Notes under the pieces: generated by a model
Database searches by the model: none
Seen by the model: only the letters and a program-made list of their open reading frames with translations
What the model was told of the DNA's origin: nothing
Assembly: GCF_024054035.1 (NCBI RefSeq)
Contig: NZ_JAMXQU010000003.1
Coordinates: forward strand, 371,501 to 435,500
Length of the DNA stretch: 64,000 bases
Direction: 5' to 3'
Source of the DNA: Asaia lannensis NBRC 102526
GTDB taxonomy: Bacteria; Pseudomonadota; Alphaproteobacteria; Acetobacterales; Acetobacteraceae
In this document: piece after piece, positions 29,159 to 41,380 of the stretch
How the letters are laid out: every line of letters starts with the position of its first letter
Numbering within the stretch: the first letter of the stretch is position 1
Made by a program: the position numbers and the translations under genes

Positions 29159-29695
29159 TCATGACCGACGTTGCCATAAAATATCGTCACGTCCGTCATC
29201 ATTGAGATGCCGCGCAAGCACGAAAAAATAATCGGAGAGACGATTCAGAAAGACAACGACCGGAGCCAGGCGTGTCTGATCCAGCGTGACGACACGTCGC
29301 TCTGCCCGCCTCGCGATCGTGCGCGCCATATGGGCCCAGCTGGCTCCTGCACTTCCCCCGGGCAATACGAAACTGCGTAATCGAGCCTGACGCTCACGCA
29401 TGTTACCAAGCATCGTTTCGATCCAGATAAGATCGCTCTCTGCAAAACTGTCGGCAACCTGGCGCTCAGGTATGCATAACACAGCCCCAAGGTCGAACAG
29501 GATGTGCTGGATGCGGGCCAGATCGTCGCATTTTGCACAATGCAGCCTCAGCAGTCCGATCGTCGCATTGAGTTCATCGACTGTGCCCATCGCCTCGATC
29601 AGCGGATCGTCTTTGCGGACACGATCGCCATCCCCAAGGGACGTCATGCCCTTATCGCCACCACGTGTCACGATCCTGTCGAGGCGCAGGCTCAT
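29159..29695 (-). CDS. PduO-type cob(I)alamin adenosyltransferase
   Basis: Transfers the adenosyl group of ATP to cob(I)alamin, making coenzyme B12. The 178 residues show the PduO/MMAB N-terminal ATP-binding segment TRGGDKGMTSLGDG and DPLIEAMGTVDELNA. FVLPGGS with the following HMARTIARRAERRV and the closing LNRLSDYFFVLAR complete the helical-bundle active site. I chose ATG 29695, which gives the family start MSLRLDRI; the frame is open to 29743. It begins 2 bases after the DUF4142 stop, so they form an operon. It shows that this organism handles B12, in line with the riboswitch at 6.9 kb. Confidence 0.94.
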   Translation of the reverse strand: MSLRLDRIVTRGGDKGMTSLGDGDRVRKDDPLIEAMGTVDELNATIGLLRLHCAKCDDLARIQHILFDLGAVLCIPERQVADSFAESDLIWIETMLGNMRERQARLRSFVLPGGSAGASWAHMARTIARRAERRVVTLDQTRLAPVVVFLNRLSDYFFVLARHLNDDGRDDILWQRRS

Positions 29696-29697
29696 GA

Positions 29698-30255
29698 TCA
29701 GCCTCCCTTGCGATGCTTGCGCGTGCTCAGCTGCGGCATCCAACTATAGGCCGAGGAAATATAACGCTGGTCGAGCTTCTGCAGACCTGTCGCAGCAGAT
29801 TTGACGTCGCTGTCCTTGGTGCTGGTGAAGACCGACCCGATCGCGCCCTGATTGGCCTGGGCATCATCGCGCATCGCCTTCACATAAGCCCTGTCGAAAG
29901 CAGGGCCGTGAAGCTTGGACAGACGATCGACGATCGCCTGATCGCTCGTCAGCACTGTGTCCGTCAGGGCCAGATCGTGCTTGCTGGCAAGTGCTGCCAG
30001 CGTTTTACGATGAGCATCGTAATCCTTGGCGGCATCCTGACCCAGCGTTTTGACGTCGCCTGAACGGGCATGGTCGACTGTCAGTTTCGCGAGGGCGATC
30101 TGCGTCAGATCATGCTCGTTGGCCTGCTGAAGAAAAGCCGCATCGGCCGTCGTAAATGGCGGTGCCTTCTCTGGCAGAGGCGGCAGCTTGGGATAGGCAG
30201 GCGTACAGGCGCAAAGCGACAGCAATGCAAAACCAGCCAGATATCCAGATTTCAT
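29698..30255 (-). CDS. DUF4142 family lipoprotein
   Basis: A 185-residue exported protein. The lipoprotein signal ends in LCAC with Cys17. The mature part is a four-helix DUF4142 domain: DAAFLQQANEHDLTQIALAKL is the opening helix, followed by ARSGDVKTLGQ, DAHRKTLAALA, and FDRAYVKAMRDDAQANQGA. DUF4142 resembles ferritin-like bundles, and its function is not known. The frame is open far upstream, but the lipobox and ATG 30255 set the start. It is transcribed just ahead of the adenosyltransferase gene. Confidence 0.88.
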   Translation of the reverse strand: MKSGYLAGFALLSLCACTPAYPKLPPLPEKAPPFTTADAAFLQQANEHDLTQIALAKLTVDHARSGDVKTLGQDAAKDYDAHRKTLAALASKHDLALTDTVLTSDQAIVDRLSKLHGPAFDRAYVKAMRDDAQANQGAIGSVFTSTKDSDVKSAATGLQKLDQRYISSAYSWMPQLSTRKHRKGG

Positions 30256-30344
30256 GTCTCTCTCTTTCTGTTCGAAGTTCCGCAATAGGGTAGAGTACCC
30301 CCATTCCGGTATGCGATCCGGCAAGAAAACAGAGTGTCCCGCCC

Positions 30345-30749
30345 ATGATGAGATGGCAACGCCTGATCCTGTGCCTGAGTGGCATTTGCGGCTGCACCGG
30401 CGTAGTGCTGGCTGCACTATCAGCCCATCTGCCCGAAAGCGCTTTCATACCGAACGGCAGGGGAATGTTATCGCGCGGCGTGGAAATGCTGATGTGGCAC
30501 GGACTGGCTCTGATGGGACTCGCGCTGAGCGGTCAAGCCGTTCTGCGCTGGGTGGCGTTTCCCATGGCGGCAGGAACGCTGCTTTTCGTTATTCCCGTCG
30601 CGATGCTCGCCCTGCATGGCCCATCCCTTGCCTTTCTGGCGCCTTGGGGCGGGACCCTTACGATCGTGTCGTGGCTGCTCCTCGCGGTGCTGGCATTTTT
30701 CGTTCAGCGGCCCGACCGTGAAGACCGACGCAAACGCGAAACGACATAA
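30345..30749 (+). CDS. DUF423 family membrane protein
   Basis: A 134-residue protein with four hydrophobic helices in the DUF423 (YgdD-like) pattern. The N-terminal LSGICGCTGVVLAALSAHL, a central HGLALMGLAL and a closing WGGTLTIVSWLLLAVLAF are typical. The family function is unknown. It is read divergently from the DUF4142 gene. Its 3' end overlaps the next minus-strand gene by 46 bases, an unusual convergent overlap. Confidence 0.88.
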   Translation: MMRWQRLILCLSGICGCTGVVLAALSAHLPESAFIPNGRGMLSRGVEMLMWHGLALMGLALSGQAVLRWVAFPMAAGTLLFVIPVAMLALHGPSLAFLAPWGGTLTIVSWLLLAVLAFFVQRPDREDRRKRETT

Positions 30750-31057
30750 ACAAACGCGGTCTGCAGGCACAGCGCCATAATGAAACACGTCGCCATGATG
30801 CCGATCAGAAGCATCTGTTCGCGTCCAAGGCTCGAATCGATACCGAACACGCCATAGAGCCATTCCCATGCCGACGTTCCGGCAACATACTGAACCGCAT
30901 GGGCCATGAACGGTACGAAACGCATAAGGCAGGCGAGAACCAGCGTCAGCCCGACAAGCCCGATCGTACGGAGCAGGGTCGTGGTAATCGATACTTCTGC
31001 CGACGAATCACTGACCGTATTGCGCTGTTTCATGCTCTTTGCATTACTCTCTTGCAT
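30704..31057 (-). CDS. Small two-helix membrane protein, unknown
   Basis: A 117-residue protein with two clear membrane helices (about residues 28-55 and 83-105) joined by a loop with AWEWLYGVFGID. The C-terminus is basic (RLRRSSRSGR). No family is recognised. ATGs at 31057 and 31033 are both possible starts. The gene overlaps DUF423 by 46 bases tail to tail. I consider it probably real because of the two well-formed helices and the upstream gap. Confidence 0.6.
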   Translation of the reverse strand: MQESNAKSMKQRNTVSDSSAEVSITTTLLRTIGLVGLTLVLACLMRFVPFMAHAVQYVAGTSAWEWLYGVFGIDSSLGREQMLLIGIMATCFIMALCLQTAFVYVVSRLRRSSRSGR

Positions 31058-31179
31058 TCCCTGATTTGAGGGAACATTTCATACTCTGTCAGGTTTTCAA
31101 CCCCCAGGGCGGCTTATCGTGCATTCAGACGTCGTTCTTCTGACGTCTCGCCCGCCAGTTTACCGGAAAGGCCCGCCAC

Positions 31180-31728
31180 GTGCTGCATCGCAAATTCGGC
31201 GTTTTGACATCGCTCGCCCTCGGTCTGTCGACCCTGACTGCCGCGTCGTCTGCCCTGTCGCAGAATATCGCCCACGCGCAGAGCGGTCCCCCCGCCCCGC
31301 CGGTTCTGGACAAGGATGTCGTCATCACCCCGGCGAAGGACGTCTATCCCGATGTCGCGCTTGCCAGAACGCAGGTGGATGAGGCGTTCGCCACGGCAGC
31401 GCGCACCAAGCGCAAGGTGCTTATCGATTTCGGCGGAAACTGGTGCCCGGACTGTCGCATGCTTGCCGGTATCTTCGAGCAGCCCGAAGTGGCACAGTGG
31501 CTCGAATCGCAGTTCGTCGTCGTGCCGGTCAATGTCGGGCGTATCGACAAAAATCTGGATATCGCCAAGGAATTCGGCGTAACGATTCACGAAGTCCCGA
31601 CCGTGCTGGTCGTGACACCCGGTCATACCCTCCTTAACGCCGACGGGGCCAACACGCTCGGCAATGCACGCGCCATGTCGACCCAGGCCGTGCTCGACCT
31701 GCTCGACAAGTGGAATCGTCGCGGCTGA
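31180..31728 (+). CDS. Exported thioredoxin-like protein
   Basis: A 182-residue protein with a signal peptide (residues 1-33, ending AHAQ) and a thioredoxin-fold domain from about residue 60. The redox motif is WCPDC in IDFGGNWCPDCRML, and the cis-Pro segment is HEVPTVLVV. CPDC is not the classic CGPC, so it may work as a reductase or disulfide exchanger in the periplasm. The start is GTG, with GGAAAG upstream. It stands alone. Confidence 0.85.
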   Translation: MLHRKFGVLTSLALGLSTLTAASSALSQNIAHAQSGPPAPPVLDKDVVITPAKDVYPDVALARTQVDEAFATAARTKRKVLIDFGGNWCPDCRMLAGIFEQPEVAQWLESQFVVVPVNVGRIDKNLDIAKEFGVTIHEVPTVLVVTPGHTLLNADGANTLGNARAMSTQAVLDLLDKWNRRG

Positions 31729-31739
31729 GACCCTCGCCT

Positions 31740-31764
31740 CTGCCCGGCAATCAGGTCCGGGCAG
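31740..31764. terminator. Hairpin between the thioredoxin-like and oligopeptidase genes
   Basis: An 8-bp stem (CTGCCCGG / CCGGGCAG) with a 9-base loop lies between two converging genes. It has no T-tract on either strand, so termination is only suggested by place. Confidence 0.35.
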
Positions 31765-31812
31765 AACACGACTATCGGGCCGATCACGGTCGCGCGGGCT
31801 CTGCCCCGCCTG

Positions 31813-33495
31813 TCACATCATGAGCATCTGCTCGGCCTCATGCACGATCTCGGCCAGAGCATCCTCTTCAAAAGGCACTGTCAGCCCCACACCACGCACG
31901 AGCGAGCAGAATGCCTTGCTTCCACCTGCTTCGCAGAGTTCGCGATAGAGATCGAAAGCGCGCGGTGCATCGACCTGGGCGATAAGCCAGATCTGAAGCG
32001 CCACGCAGAGCGCCAGCGTATAATCGATGTAGTAGAAGGGCGACCCATAGATATGCCGCTGCGCCTGCCAGCGTCCGCCCTTTGCCGGATAGGCCAGATC
32101 GCCCCAGTCGCGCCATGGCATGTACTGTTTTTCCAGACGTTGCCAGGTGGCATGTCTATCCTGCGCCGTCATCCCGGGCGTTGAATAGATCTCGTGCTGG
32201 AAGTGATCCACACAGGCACCGTAAGGCAGGAAGCAGAGACTTTCGATCAGATGAAGGCGGCGATAGCGCTCGCCTGCACCGTCTTCCACCAGCAGATCGA
32301 TTTCCGGCCAGGTCAGGAATTCCAGCCCCATCGAATGGATTTCCGCGCCTTCCATCGTCGGCCAGAGCATGTCGATCACGGGGAAACCACGGCTCTTCCA
32401 GTTCTGAAAAGCATGGCCCATTTCATGGGTGAAAACACCGATATCGCCATGGGTGCCGTTGAAATTGGCAAAAATGAAAGGCGTGCCCTGCGTCGAGAAC
32501 GACGTGCAGAACCCGCCCCCTGCCTTACCGGTACGGTTTTTCAGATCGAGATAGTTTTTGTCGACCATTTCACCGAAAAACGCTGCCATCTCGCCACTCT
32601 CATCGAGACGAGCGAACATCTCGCGAGCGCGTTCGATCATCAGATCGTAATCCCCGGCGGGTCCAGGGTTGCCTTTCGGATCGACCAGCGCTTCATCCCA
32701 GGCTTTCAGGCTCTCCCAGCCCATTTCCAGCTGACGGCGCTGAAGCAGAGCCTGAACCAGAGGCGTCACATGCGTGGCAATACGCTCGCGGAAACCCGCA
32801 ACATCCGCAGCCGAGTAATCCGTCCGTCGCATACGGCGATAACCAAGTTCGACATAGGACTCGAAACCCAGCGTCTGCGCCATGGCGACGCGAACACGCA
32901 CCAGATCGTCAAAAATACGATCGAGCGCTTCGCCGTTCCTCTCATAAAAGGCCCATTTTGCCGCCTCGGCCTCATGGCGGGTTTGCCGATCCGGATCCTG
33001 CTGAAAAGGCTCCAGACCGGAGAGGTTATGGGTCTCGCCGCGAAAGGGAATCTCCGCAGCCGCCAGAAGCGCCGTGTATTCCGCAGAGAGACGCGCTTCC
33101 TCAGCCAGCATCGCCTCAATGCGCGTATCAAAGGTGGTGACATCGGCATCCCATAAGGCGAGCACATGGTCATCCAGATGCTGCGCCACCTCCTCGCGTC
33201 TGCCAAGAAGGCGCTTTTTGACGTCAGTTTCCAGACCTGTGGCGTAAGGGGTCAGCTTGTCGGCGTAGTCACGCGCCTCAGTATAAGCGGTGTTGCGCGT
33301 GTCCTGTGAAAAACGCAGCTCCACAAGAGCTGACCAGGACTCATAGGCACGGCGCTGCGCATCGAAAAGCGACAGGGCCGAAGCGATGTCGCCGGAATCG
33401 AGTGCCTCGTTAATGGTGGCATAAGCCGTGTCGAGGCTTTCGCGCGTGGGGGCAGGGAAATCGAGCGTATTGAAATCAGGAAATGATGTGATCAT
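31813..33495 (-). CDS. M3 family oligoendopeptidase (PepF-like)
   Basis: A 560-residue cytoplasmic zinc peptidase that cleaves short peptides. The zinc site is HEMGHAFQ (HExxH), with the third ligand expected in the EIHSMGLEFL segment about 25 residues on. Other landmarks are GGGFCTSF, PFIFANFNGT, and YSTPGMTAQDRHATW near the end. The length fits the M3 oligoendopeptidase F group. A separate start signal is not strong; ATG 33495 opens with MITSFPDFNTLDF, which matches family starts. Confidence 0.93.
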   Translation of the reverse strand: MITSFPDFNTLDFPAPTRESLDTAYATINEALDSGDIASALSLFDAQRRAYESWSALVELRFSQDTRNTAYTEARDYADKLTPYATGLETDVKKRLLGRREEVAQHLDDHVLALWDADVTTFDTRIEAMLAEEARLSAEYTALLAAAEIPFRGETHNLSGLEPFQQDPDRQTRHEAEAAKWAFYERNGEALDRIFDDLVRVRVAMAQTLGFESYVELGYRRMRRTDYSAADVAGFRERIATHVTPLVQALLQRRQLEMGWESLKAWDEALVDPKGNPGPAGDYDLMIERAREMFARLDESGEMAAFFGEMVDKNYLDLKNRTGKAGGGFCTSFSTQGTPFIFANFNGTHGDIGVFTHEMGHAFQNWKSRGFPVIDMLWPTMEGAEIHSMGLEFLTWPEIDLLVEDGAGERYRRLHLIESLCFLPYGACVDHFQHEIYSTPGMTAQDRHATWQRLEKQYMPWRDWGDLAYPAKGGRWQAQRHIYGSPFYYIDYTLALCVALQIWLIAQVDAPRAFDLYRELCEAGGSKAFCSLVRGVGLTVPFEEDALAEIVHEAEQMLMM

Positions 33496-33660
33496 GCCTT
33501 ATGGTCGCATTCCGGCCTGGCTTCGTCCAGTCAGCCCTGCCCGTGAGTCATGGCCGCTGACGACGCCAGTCAGAATGATCAACCCGAGCCGTCAACCGAA
33601 GCAGCCGAGCGGGATGGTCGATCGGACCGGCAAACCGGGCCAACCGATCGAGGCAGCAGG

Positions 33661-34866
33661 CTAGTGCAGCGTCTCGAGAAAGCGCGACAGCCGGTCACAG
33701 GCCTCGCGCAGGACTTCGTCCGACGCAGCCACGGAGAGCCTGATATGCCCCGGCTGACCGAACGCGCTTCCCGGCACAACGCTGACATGAGCTTCGTCCA
33801 GCAGGGCTTCGGCAAAGTCGATATCGCTCCCGAGCCTGCGCCCGCCAGCCGTGACCCGCCCTAGTGCAGCTGCAATGCCCGGAAAAGCATAGAACGCTCC
33901 CTCTGGCATGGCGCAGGTCACATGGCGCATACCCTGAAGCGCCGATACGACCAGATCGCGCCGCTTCTGATAGATATCGCGCATAGCATCGCGTCGGGAG
34001 GGAGGCGTTTGTAACGCTGCAACCGCTCCAGCCTGAGCCAGTGTGCAAATGCCGGACGTGGCGTTGCTCTGTATGCTCGTCATCGCCTTGATGAGCGGCT
34101 GGGGACCGCCGCAGAATCCCACGCGCCATCCCGTCATGGCATAGGCCTTGGCCATACCGTTGATGGTCAGGATGCGGTCTTTGAGATCCGGCGCGACAGA
34201 AGCCAGCGAGACATGACTGCGCCCATCGAAGGTCAGATGTTCGTAAATCTCGTCGGCCATGACCAGCACATGTGGCGCTTCGCGCAACACCGCTGCAATG
34301 GCCTCGAGATCGTCACGCTCAAGAATGGCGCCACTGGGGTTATTGGGGAAATTGAGAACAAGCCAACGCGTGCGTGGAGTGATGGCTTCGCGCAGGGCTT
34401 CGGCCCCGAGGCGAAACCGGTCGCTTTCGAGACAGGGCACAGGAACCGGAATGCCGCCCATCATCTGTGCGATAATCGGATAACTCACCCAGTAAGGCAC
34501 GGGCACGATCACCTCGTCGCCCGGATCGATGGTAGCGGCAAAGGCATTGTAGATAAGCTGCTTGCCACCATTGCCGATGAGAATTTCCTCCGGGGCATAA
34601 ACGAGCCCGTTTTCGTCGAGGAATTTCTTTGCAACGGCAGCCTTGAGCGCAGGCTGACCGCCGACGGGTGGGTATTTCGTATCGCCGCGCAGTCCCGCCT
34701 GATAGGCCGCTTCCACCGCCTCGGGCGGCGAGGGAAAATCCGGCTCGCCCAGAGCAAGAGAAATCACGTCCACACCGGCTGCGCGCAGGGCGCGTGCCTT
34801 GGCCGACATGGCAATGGTTGCAGGCTGAGGCAGGCCGTGCAGGCGCCGGGCGAGACGGAAGCTCAT
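33661..34866 (-). CDS. Class I/II aminotransferase, aspartate-type (second of two)
   Basis: A 401-residue PLP enzyme of the aspartate aminotransferase Ib group. The PLP lysine is in [16 protein letters not shown], the carboxylate-binding Arg in HIRLSVA near the end, the Asn in NFPNNPSGA and the Tyr in ADEIYEHL. The usual Ser before the lysine is Ala here. It lies 5 bases after the first aminotransferase gene in the same direction and is clearly a paralogue of it. Likely substrates are aspartate, glutamate or aromatic amino acids. Which of the pair has which role is not readable from sequence. Confidence 0.9.
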   Translation of the reverse strand: MSFRLARRLHGLPQPATIAMSAKARALRAAGVDVISLALGEPDFPSPPEAVEAAYQAGLRGDTKYPPVGGQPALKAAVAKKFLDENGLVYAPEEILIGNGGKQLIYNAFAATIDPGDEVIVPVPYWVSYPIIAQMMGGIPVPVPCLESDRFRLGAEALREAITPRTRWLVLNFPNNPSGAILERDDLEAIAAVLREAPHVLVMADEIYEHLTFDGRSHVSLASVAPDLKDRILTINGMAKAYAMTGWRVGFCGGPQPLIKAMTSIQSNATSGICTLAQAGAVAALQTPPSRRDAMRDIYQKRRDLVVSALQGMRHVTCAMPEGAFYAFPGIAAALGRVTAGGRRLGSDIDFAEALLDEAHVSVVPGSAFGQPGHIRLSVAASDEVLREACDRLSRFLETLH

Positions 34867-34871
34867 GATCG

Positions 34872-37199
<2,328 letters not shown>

Positions 37200-37203
<4 letters not shown>

Positions 37204-37835
37204 GAAACCGTCTCCATGACGATGGTGGGACGCCAGGACTCATCTCTCTGGCGCTTCTGCTCGAAGGACGCGATCGCGCCGTCATGCTGGAGCGTCTGCC
37301 CGATATCGTCGAGCCCCTCGATCAGCATGTGCTTGCGAAAGGCATCGACCTCGAACGCGATGGTGCTCCCGTCCGGGCGCTGAACGACCTGCTTTTCCAG
37401 ATCGATGGTGATGCGGGCATTGGCCCCCATCTGCGCGTCTTCCATGAGGCTCTCACAGATGTCGCGCGGCAGGCGGATTGGCAGAATGCCGTTCTTGAAG
37501 CAGTTATTGAAAAAGATATCTGCAAAGCTCGGTGCAATCACGCAGCGGATACCGAAATCCAGCAGGGCCCAGGGCGCATGCTCACGCGATGACCCGCAGC
37601 CGAAATTATCCAGCGTGATCAGGATTTCTGCCTGACGATAGGGCTCGCGATTCAGCACGAATTCGGGCTTCTCGGACCCGTCTTCGTTATAGCGCTGTGC
37701 GGCAAAGGCGTTCTTGCCCAGTCCGCTGCGCTGGATGGTCTTGAGAAAGCGTGCCGGAATGATCTGGTCCGTGTCGATATTCTCGACCGGCATGGGGGCC
37801 GCGATAGCAGTGAGTGTCGTGAACTTGTCCATCAT
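37200..37835 (-). CDS. leuD: 3-Isopropylmalate dehydratase small subunit
   Basis: The swivelling small subunit of isopropylmalate isomerase, working with LeuC in leucine synthesis. The 211 residues contain [28 protein letters not shown] (substrate-binding loop) and [17 protein letters not shown], all diagnostic. Both ends overlap neighbours by 4 bases (leuC before, leuB after), so translation is coupled along leuCDB. Confidence 0.97.
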
Positions 37836-39232
37836 GCCATCTCCCGCACGTCAACGAAGCAACCAGACACCGCCGCTGCCGCGGCCATAGCAGGCGAGCA
37901 CAGATGTGTGCGACCGCCCGGTCCCTGACGGCCCTCGAAATTGCGGTTCGAGGTCGAGGCACAACGCTGGCCCGAAGTCAGTTTATCCGGATTCATGCCC
38001 AGACACATCGAGCACCCCGCCTCACGCCATTCGAAACCGGCATCGCGGAAGATCTGATCCAGCCCCTCTGCCTCGGCGGCAGCTTTCACATGACCCGAAC
38101 CCGGCACGACCATGGCGCGCACACCCGGAGCCACATGGCGGCCTTTGGCAATAGCGGCTGCCGAACGCAGATCCTCGATGCGGCTATTGGTGCAGGACCC
38201 TATGAACGCTACGTCGATCTTGGTTCCGGCGATCTTCTGACCGGCTTCGAGACCCATATAATCGAGCATGCGCTGCACCTGACGTGCACGGGCCGGATCG
38301 TTGCAGCTTGCCGGATCGGGCACGATGCCGTCGATGGCAATCACGTCTTCAGGGCTGGTACCCCAGGTCAAATTGGGCTGGATCGAGGCCGCATCGAGCG
38401 TGACTTCGGTATCGAACACCGCGTCTTCATCGGTAGCCAGCGTGCGCCAATAGGCACAGGCCTTTTCGAAATCCTCGCCTTTGGGCGCAAAGCGACGGCC
38501 CTCGACATAGGCAAAGGTTGTCTCGTCGGGAGCGATCAGCCCCGCGCGTGCACCGGCTTCGATAGACATGTTGCACAGCGTCATGCGCCCGGCCATATCG
38601 AGCGCGCGGATGGCGTCGCCGGCAAATTCCATCACATGCCCGGTACCGCCTGCGGTGCCGATCTTGCCGATGATTGCCAGCATGATGTCTTTTGCCGTCA
38701 CGCCGGGACCGACCTGGCCCGATACGGTGATACGCATGTTCTTGGCGGGCTTTTGCAGAAGGGTCTGCGTTGCCATGACGTGCTCGACCTCGGAGGTACC
38801 GATACCGAAGGCCAGAGCCCCCATCGCACCGTGGGTCGAGGTATGGCTGTCACCGCAGACAATGGTCATGCCAGGCAGGGAAATGCCCTGTTCGGGCCCC
38901 ACCACATGCACGATCCCCTGGTCTTTCGAGCGCAGCCTGAAATAGGGGACGCCAAATTCGGCGACATTCTTTTCCAGCGTTTCGATCTGGAGACGGGATT
39001 CCGGCTCCTCGATCGGCAGCGAGCGGTCCGAGGTCGGCACGTTGTGATCGACCACGGCAACCGTCGCATCCGGGCGGCGCAAGCGGCGCCCGGACATCCG
39101 CAGGCCTTCGAAAGCCTGCGGGCTTGTCACCTCATGGAGAAGGTGCCGGTCTATGTAGAGGATGCAGGTGCCGTCCGGGAGGCGTTCGACCACATGGTCA
39201 TCCCAGATCTTATCGAACAATGTTCGCGCCAC
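37832..39232 (-). CDS. leuC: 3-Isopropylmalate dehydratase large subunit
   Basis: The iron-sulfur subunit of isopropylmalate isomerase, working with LeuD. The 466 residues show [20 protein letters not shown], the cluster cysteines in [13 protein letters not shown] and [12 protein letters not shown], and [11 protein letters not shown] chose the GTG at 39232: AAGGAG lies just upstream of it, and that sequence sits inside the first codons if the ATG at 39250 is used. The GTG start also gives the family opening [15 protein letters not shown]. Confidence 0.95.
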   Translation of the reverse strand: MARTLFDKIWDDHVVERLPDGTCILYIDRHLLHEVTSPQAFEGLRMSGRRLRRPDATVAVVDHNVPTSDRSLPIEEPESRLQIETLEKNVAEFGVPYFRLRSKDQGIVHVVGPEQGISLPGMTIVCGDSHTSTHGAMGALAFGIGTSEVEHVMATQTLLQKPAKNMRITVSGQVGPGVTAKDIMLAIIGKIGTAGGTGHVMEFAGDAIRALDMAGRMTLCNMSIEAGARAGLIAPDETTFAYVEGRRFAPKGEDFEKACAYWRTLATDEDAVFDTEVTLDAASIQPNLTWGTSPEDVIAIDGIVPDPASCNDPARARQVQRMLDYMGLEAGQKIAGTKIDVAFIGSCTNSRIEDLRSAAAIAKGRHVAPGVRAMVVPGSGHVKAAAEAEGLDQIFRDAGFEWREAGCSMCLGMNPDKLTSGQRCASTSNRNFEGRQGPGGRTHLCSPAMAAAAAVSGCFVDVREMA

Positions 39233-39273
39233 CGTACTCTCCTTTTTCATAAACCGGTTTCGACTGTCCTGAC

Positions 39274-39654
39274 TTAGGAAGCCGTCTTCACAGTGTCACG
39301 GGGACGCTCGGCAATACGAGCCGACTTACCGCTACGCTCACGCAGATAGTACAGCTTTGCACGACGCACCTTGCCGCGACGGACAACAGCGATCTCGGCA
39401 ATGCTGGGGGAGTAGAGCGGGAAGATACGCTCGACGCCTTCACCGTTCGAAATCTTGCGAACCGTGAAGTTGCTGTTCAGGCCCTTGTTGGAACGGGCAA
39501 TCACAACGCCTTCATAAGCCTGAACGCGCTCACGCGTGCCTTCGACAACGCGCACGCCGACGCGCACGGTGTCACCGGCCTGGAATTCGGGAACCGGACG
39601 GGCGGCGGTCAGACGCTCGATTTCGCGCGCCTCATACTGCTGGACAATGTTCAT
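39274..39654 (-). CDS. rplS: 50S ribosomal protein L19
   Basis: A ribosomal protein at the 30S-50S interface. The 126 residues contain the core [22 protein letters not shown] (opening part), FEGVVI-like [10 protein letters not shown], and [21 protein letters not shown] (opening part), then [19 protein letters not shown] 39654 has GGAGAAG before it. It follows trmD by 27 bases in the conserved rpsP-rimM-trmD-rplS order. Confidence 0.97.
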   Translation of the reverse strand: MNIVQQYEAREIERLTAARPVPEFQAGDTVRVGVRVVEGTRERVQAYEGVVIARSNKGLNSNFTVRKISNGEGVERIFPLYSPSIAEIAVVRRGKVRRAKLYYLRERSGKSARIAERPRDTVKTAS

Positions 39655-39681
39655 GTTACTTCTCCGAGAAAACAAAAAATC

Positions 39682-40383
39682 TTATCTGTTGGTCTTGGCT
39701 TCAGCATAGGCCGCCCAGAGGTCGGGGCGTCTGGTCCGCGTGGTCTCACAGGCCTGTTCATGCCGCCAGGCTGCAATCGCGGCATGATGCCCCGAAAGCA
39801 GAATTTCCGGCACATCCATGCCATCCCATGAGGCTGGCTTGGTGTAATGCGGGTATTCGAGCAGACCGTCACCGAAGCTCTCTTCAGCATCGCTCAGCTC
39901 TGACCCCATCACACCGGGCAGGAGGCGCACGCAGGAATCGAGCAGCGCATAGGCAGGAATTTCCCCCCCCGACAGCACGAAATCGCCAAGCGAGATCTGC
40001 ACGACATTCCGTCGCTCCAGAACACGCTCATCGACCCCCTCGAAGCGCCCGCACAGCACCACAACCCCGTCACCCGACGCGAACTCACGCGACTGCGCCT
40101 GTGTCAGGCGTGCGCCACGCGGCGTCGGGTAAATGACCGGACGCCCCTCGGCCTCGATCGAGTCCAGCGCTTCGGCAACCACATCAGCCCGAAGCACCAT
40201 TCCCGCACCGCCCCCGAAAGGCGTGTCATCCACGGCGCGATGACGCCCGCGACCGAAAACGCGCAGATCGTGCACACCCAGCGACCAGACGCCTTCTTCA
40301 AGCGCCCGTCCCGCCAGGGAGAACCCCAGCGGCCCCGGAAACATGTCCGGAAACAGGGTGAGAATATCCGCGCGCCAGGTCAT
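39682..40383 (-). CDS. trmD: tRNA (guanine-37-N1) methyltransferase
   Basis: Methylates G37 next to the anticodon, using S-adenosylmethionine. The 233 residues show [30 protein letters not shown], the trefoil-knot pieces [11 protein letters not shown] and [15 protein letters not shown], and [12 protein letters not shown]. The ATG overlaps the rimM stop by 4 bases. Confidence 0.97.
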   Translation of the reverse strand: MTWRADILTLFPDMFPGPLGFSLAGRALEEGVWSLGVHDLRVFGRGRHRAVDDTPFGGGAGMVLRADVVAEALDSIEAEGRPVIYPTPRGARLTQAQSREFASGDGVVVLCGRFEGVDERVLERRNVVQISLGDFVLSGGEIPAYALLDSCVRLLPGVMGSELSDAEESFGDGLLEYPHYTKPASWDGMDVPEILLSGHHAAIAAWRHEQACETTRTRRPDLWAAYAEAKTNR

Positions 40384-40964
40384 GAACGCACCGCCACATC
40401 GCCCTTGCCCGACAGGTCACCCTCGACTTCCACCTCATGCGGCGGTTCAACGATGACCAGCCCGCGATCGAAATCGATCTCAGGCACACAGGCACGGGTA
40501 AATGGCACGATCAGATCCTGACCCTTGCCATCCTGCCCGACTCCCGAAATTTCCAGACTGACGCCAGCACCGTAATCATGGATGATCGCGACCGTACCCA
40601 GCGCCTGACCTTCAGCGGTCTCGGCGCGCAGCCCGATCAGATCGGCATGATAGAACTCGTCCTCATCCGCTTCGGGCAGGCGATCCCGCTCGACGAACAG
40701 CTTGAGATTGACGAGACGTGCGGCTTCATCGCGATCGGCAATGGCGCGACCTGACGCGTCGAAGAGACGCGCAATGCCGTGACCCTGCCATTCCGCACGC
40801 CAGATACGGCCCTTTTCGTCGTGCAGAACACCGATTTCCTCGACCGAGGCCGGATCGTCGGTTGCCGCGAAAAGATGCACGAGCCCACGCACGCCGTGAG
40901 GTCTGCCCACGGTTGCGACCAGGATATCCTTATGGATTTCTCCGGGGGCGCTGGCGATTGTCAT
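40380..40964 (-). CDS. rimM: 16S rRNA processing protein RimM
   Basis: A 30S-subunit maturation factor. The 194 residues contain the RimM N-terminal barrel ([20 protein letters not shown], opening part) and the PRC-barrel half from about residue 105 ([21 protein letters not shown], opening part). It lies between rpsP (31-base gap) and trmD (4-base overlap), as is usual. Confidence 0.95.
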   Translation of the reverse strand: MTIASAPGEIHKDILVATVGRPHGVRGLVHLFAATDDPASVEEIGVLHDEKGRIWRAEWQGHGIARLFDASGRAIADRDEAARLVNLKLFVERDRLPEADEDEFYHADLIGLRAETAEGQALGTVAIIHDYGAGVSLEISGVGQDGKGQDLIVPFTRACVPEIDFDRGLVIVEPPHEVEVEGDLSGKGDVAVRS

Positions 40965-40995
40965 GGAATGCTGAAGCCTATCCCTGGTCTATGGC

Positions 40996-41331
40996 TCAGG
41001 CTGCGGCCTTGGCAGCTGCACGCTCCTGAGCGCGCTTCTTCGGCGCGGACTGCTTGGGCTGCTCGTTGTAAACGGGCTTTTCCATCAGGCCGGCATTGCC
41101 GAGGAAGCGGGCAACACGATCGGTCGCCTGCGCGCCGTTCGACAGCCAGTGCTTGATGCGCTCGTCGTTCAGACGGATGCGGTCGGCATGATCGGAAGGC
41201 AGCATCGGGTTGTACGCGCCAACCTTCTCGATGAAACGGCCATCGCGGGGGCTGCGGCTGTCAGCAATCACGATGTGGTAGTACGGACGCTTCTTGGCAC
41301 CAGCGCGCGAAAGGCGGATCTTGAGGCTCAT
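40996..41331 (-). CDS. rpsP: 30S ribosomal protein S16
   Basis: A 111-residue protein with the S16 opening [20 protein letters not shown] (first 20 residues), [15 protein letters not shown], and [16 protein letters not shown] basic Ala-Lys-rich tail extends it as in other alphaproteobacteria. It follows ffh by 49 bases. Confidence 0.97.
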   Translation of the reverse strand: MSLKIRLSRAGAKKRPYYHIVIADSRSPRDGRFIEKVGAYNPMLPSDHADRIRLNDERIKHWLSNGAQATDRVARFLGNAGLMEKPVYNEQPKQSAPKKRAQERAAAKAAA

Positions 41332-41380
41332 TGATTAACTCCAGATAGTCGAAAAACTGTAAAAATCATGCCGGATGGGG

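Noticed and set aside
37904..39277. A 457-codon open frame on the plus strand
   Set aside because: It is antisense to leuC, which shows all diagnostic motifs; the long frame is a high-GC artefact.
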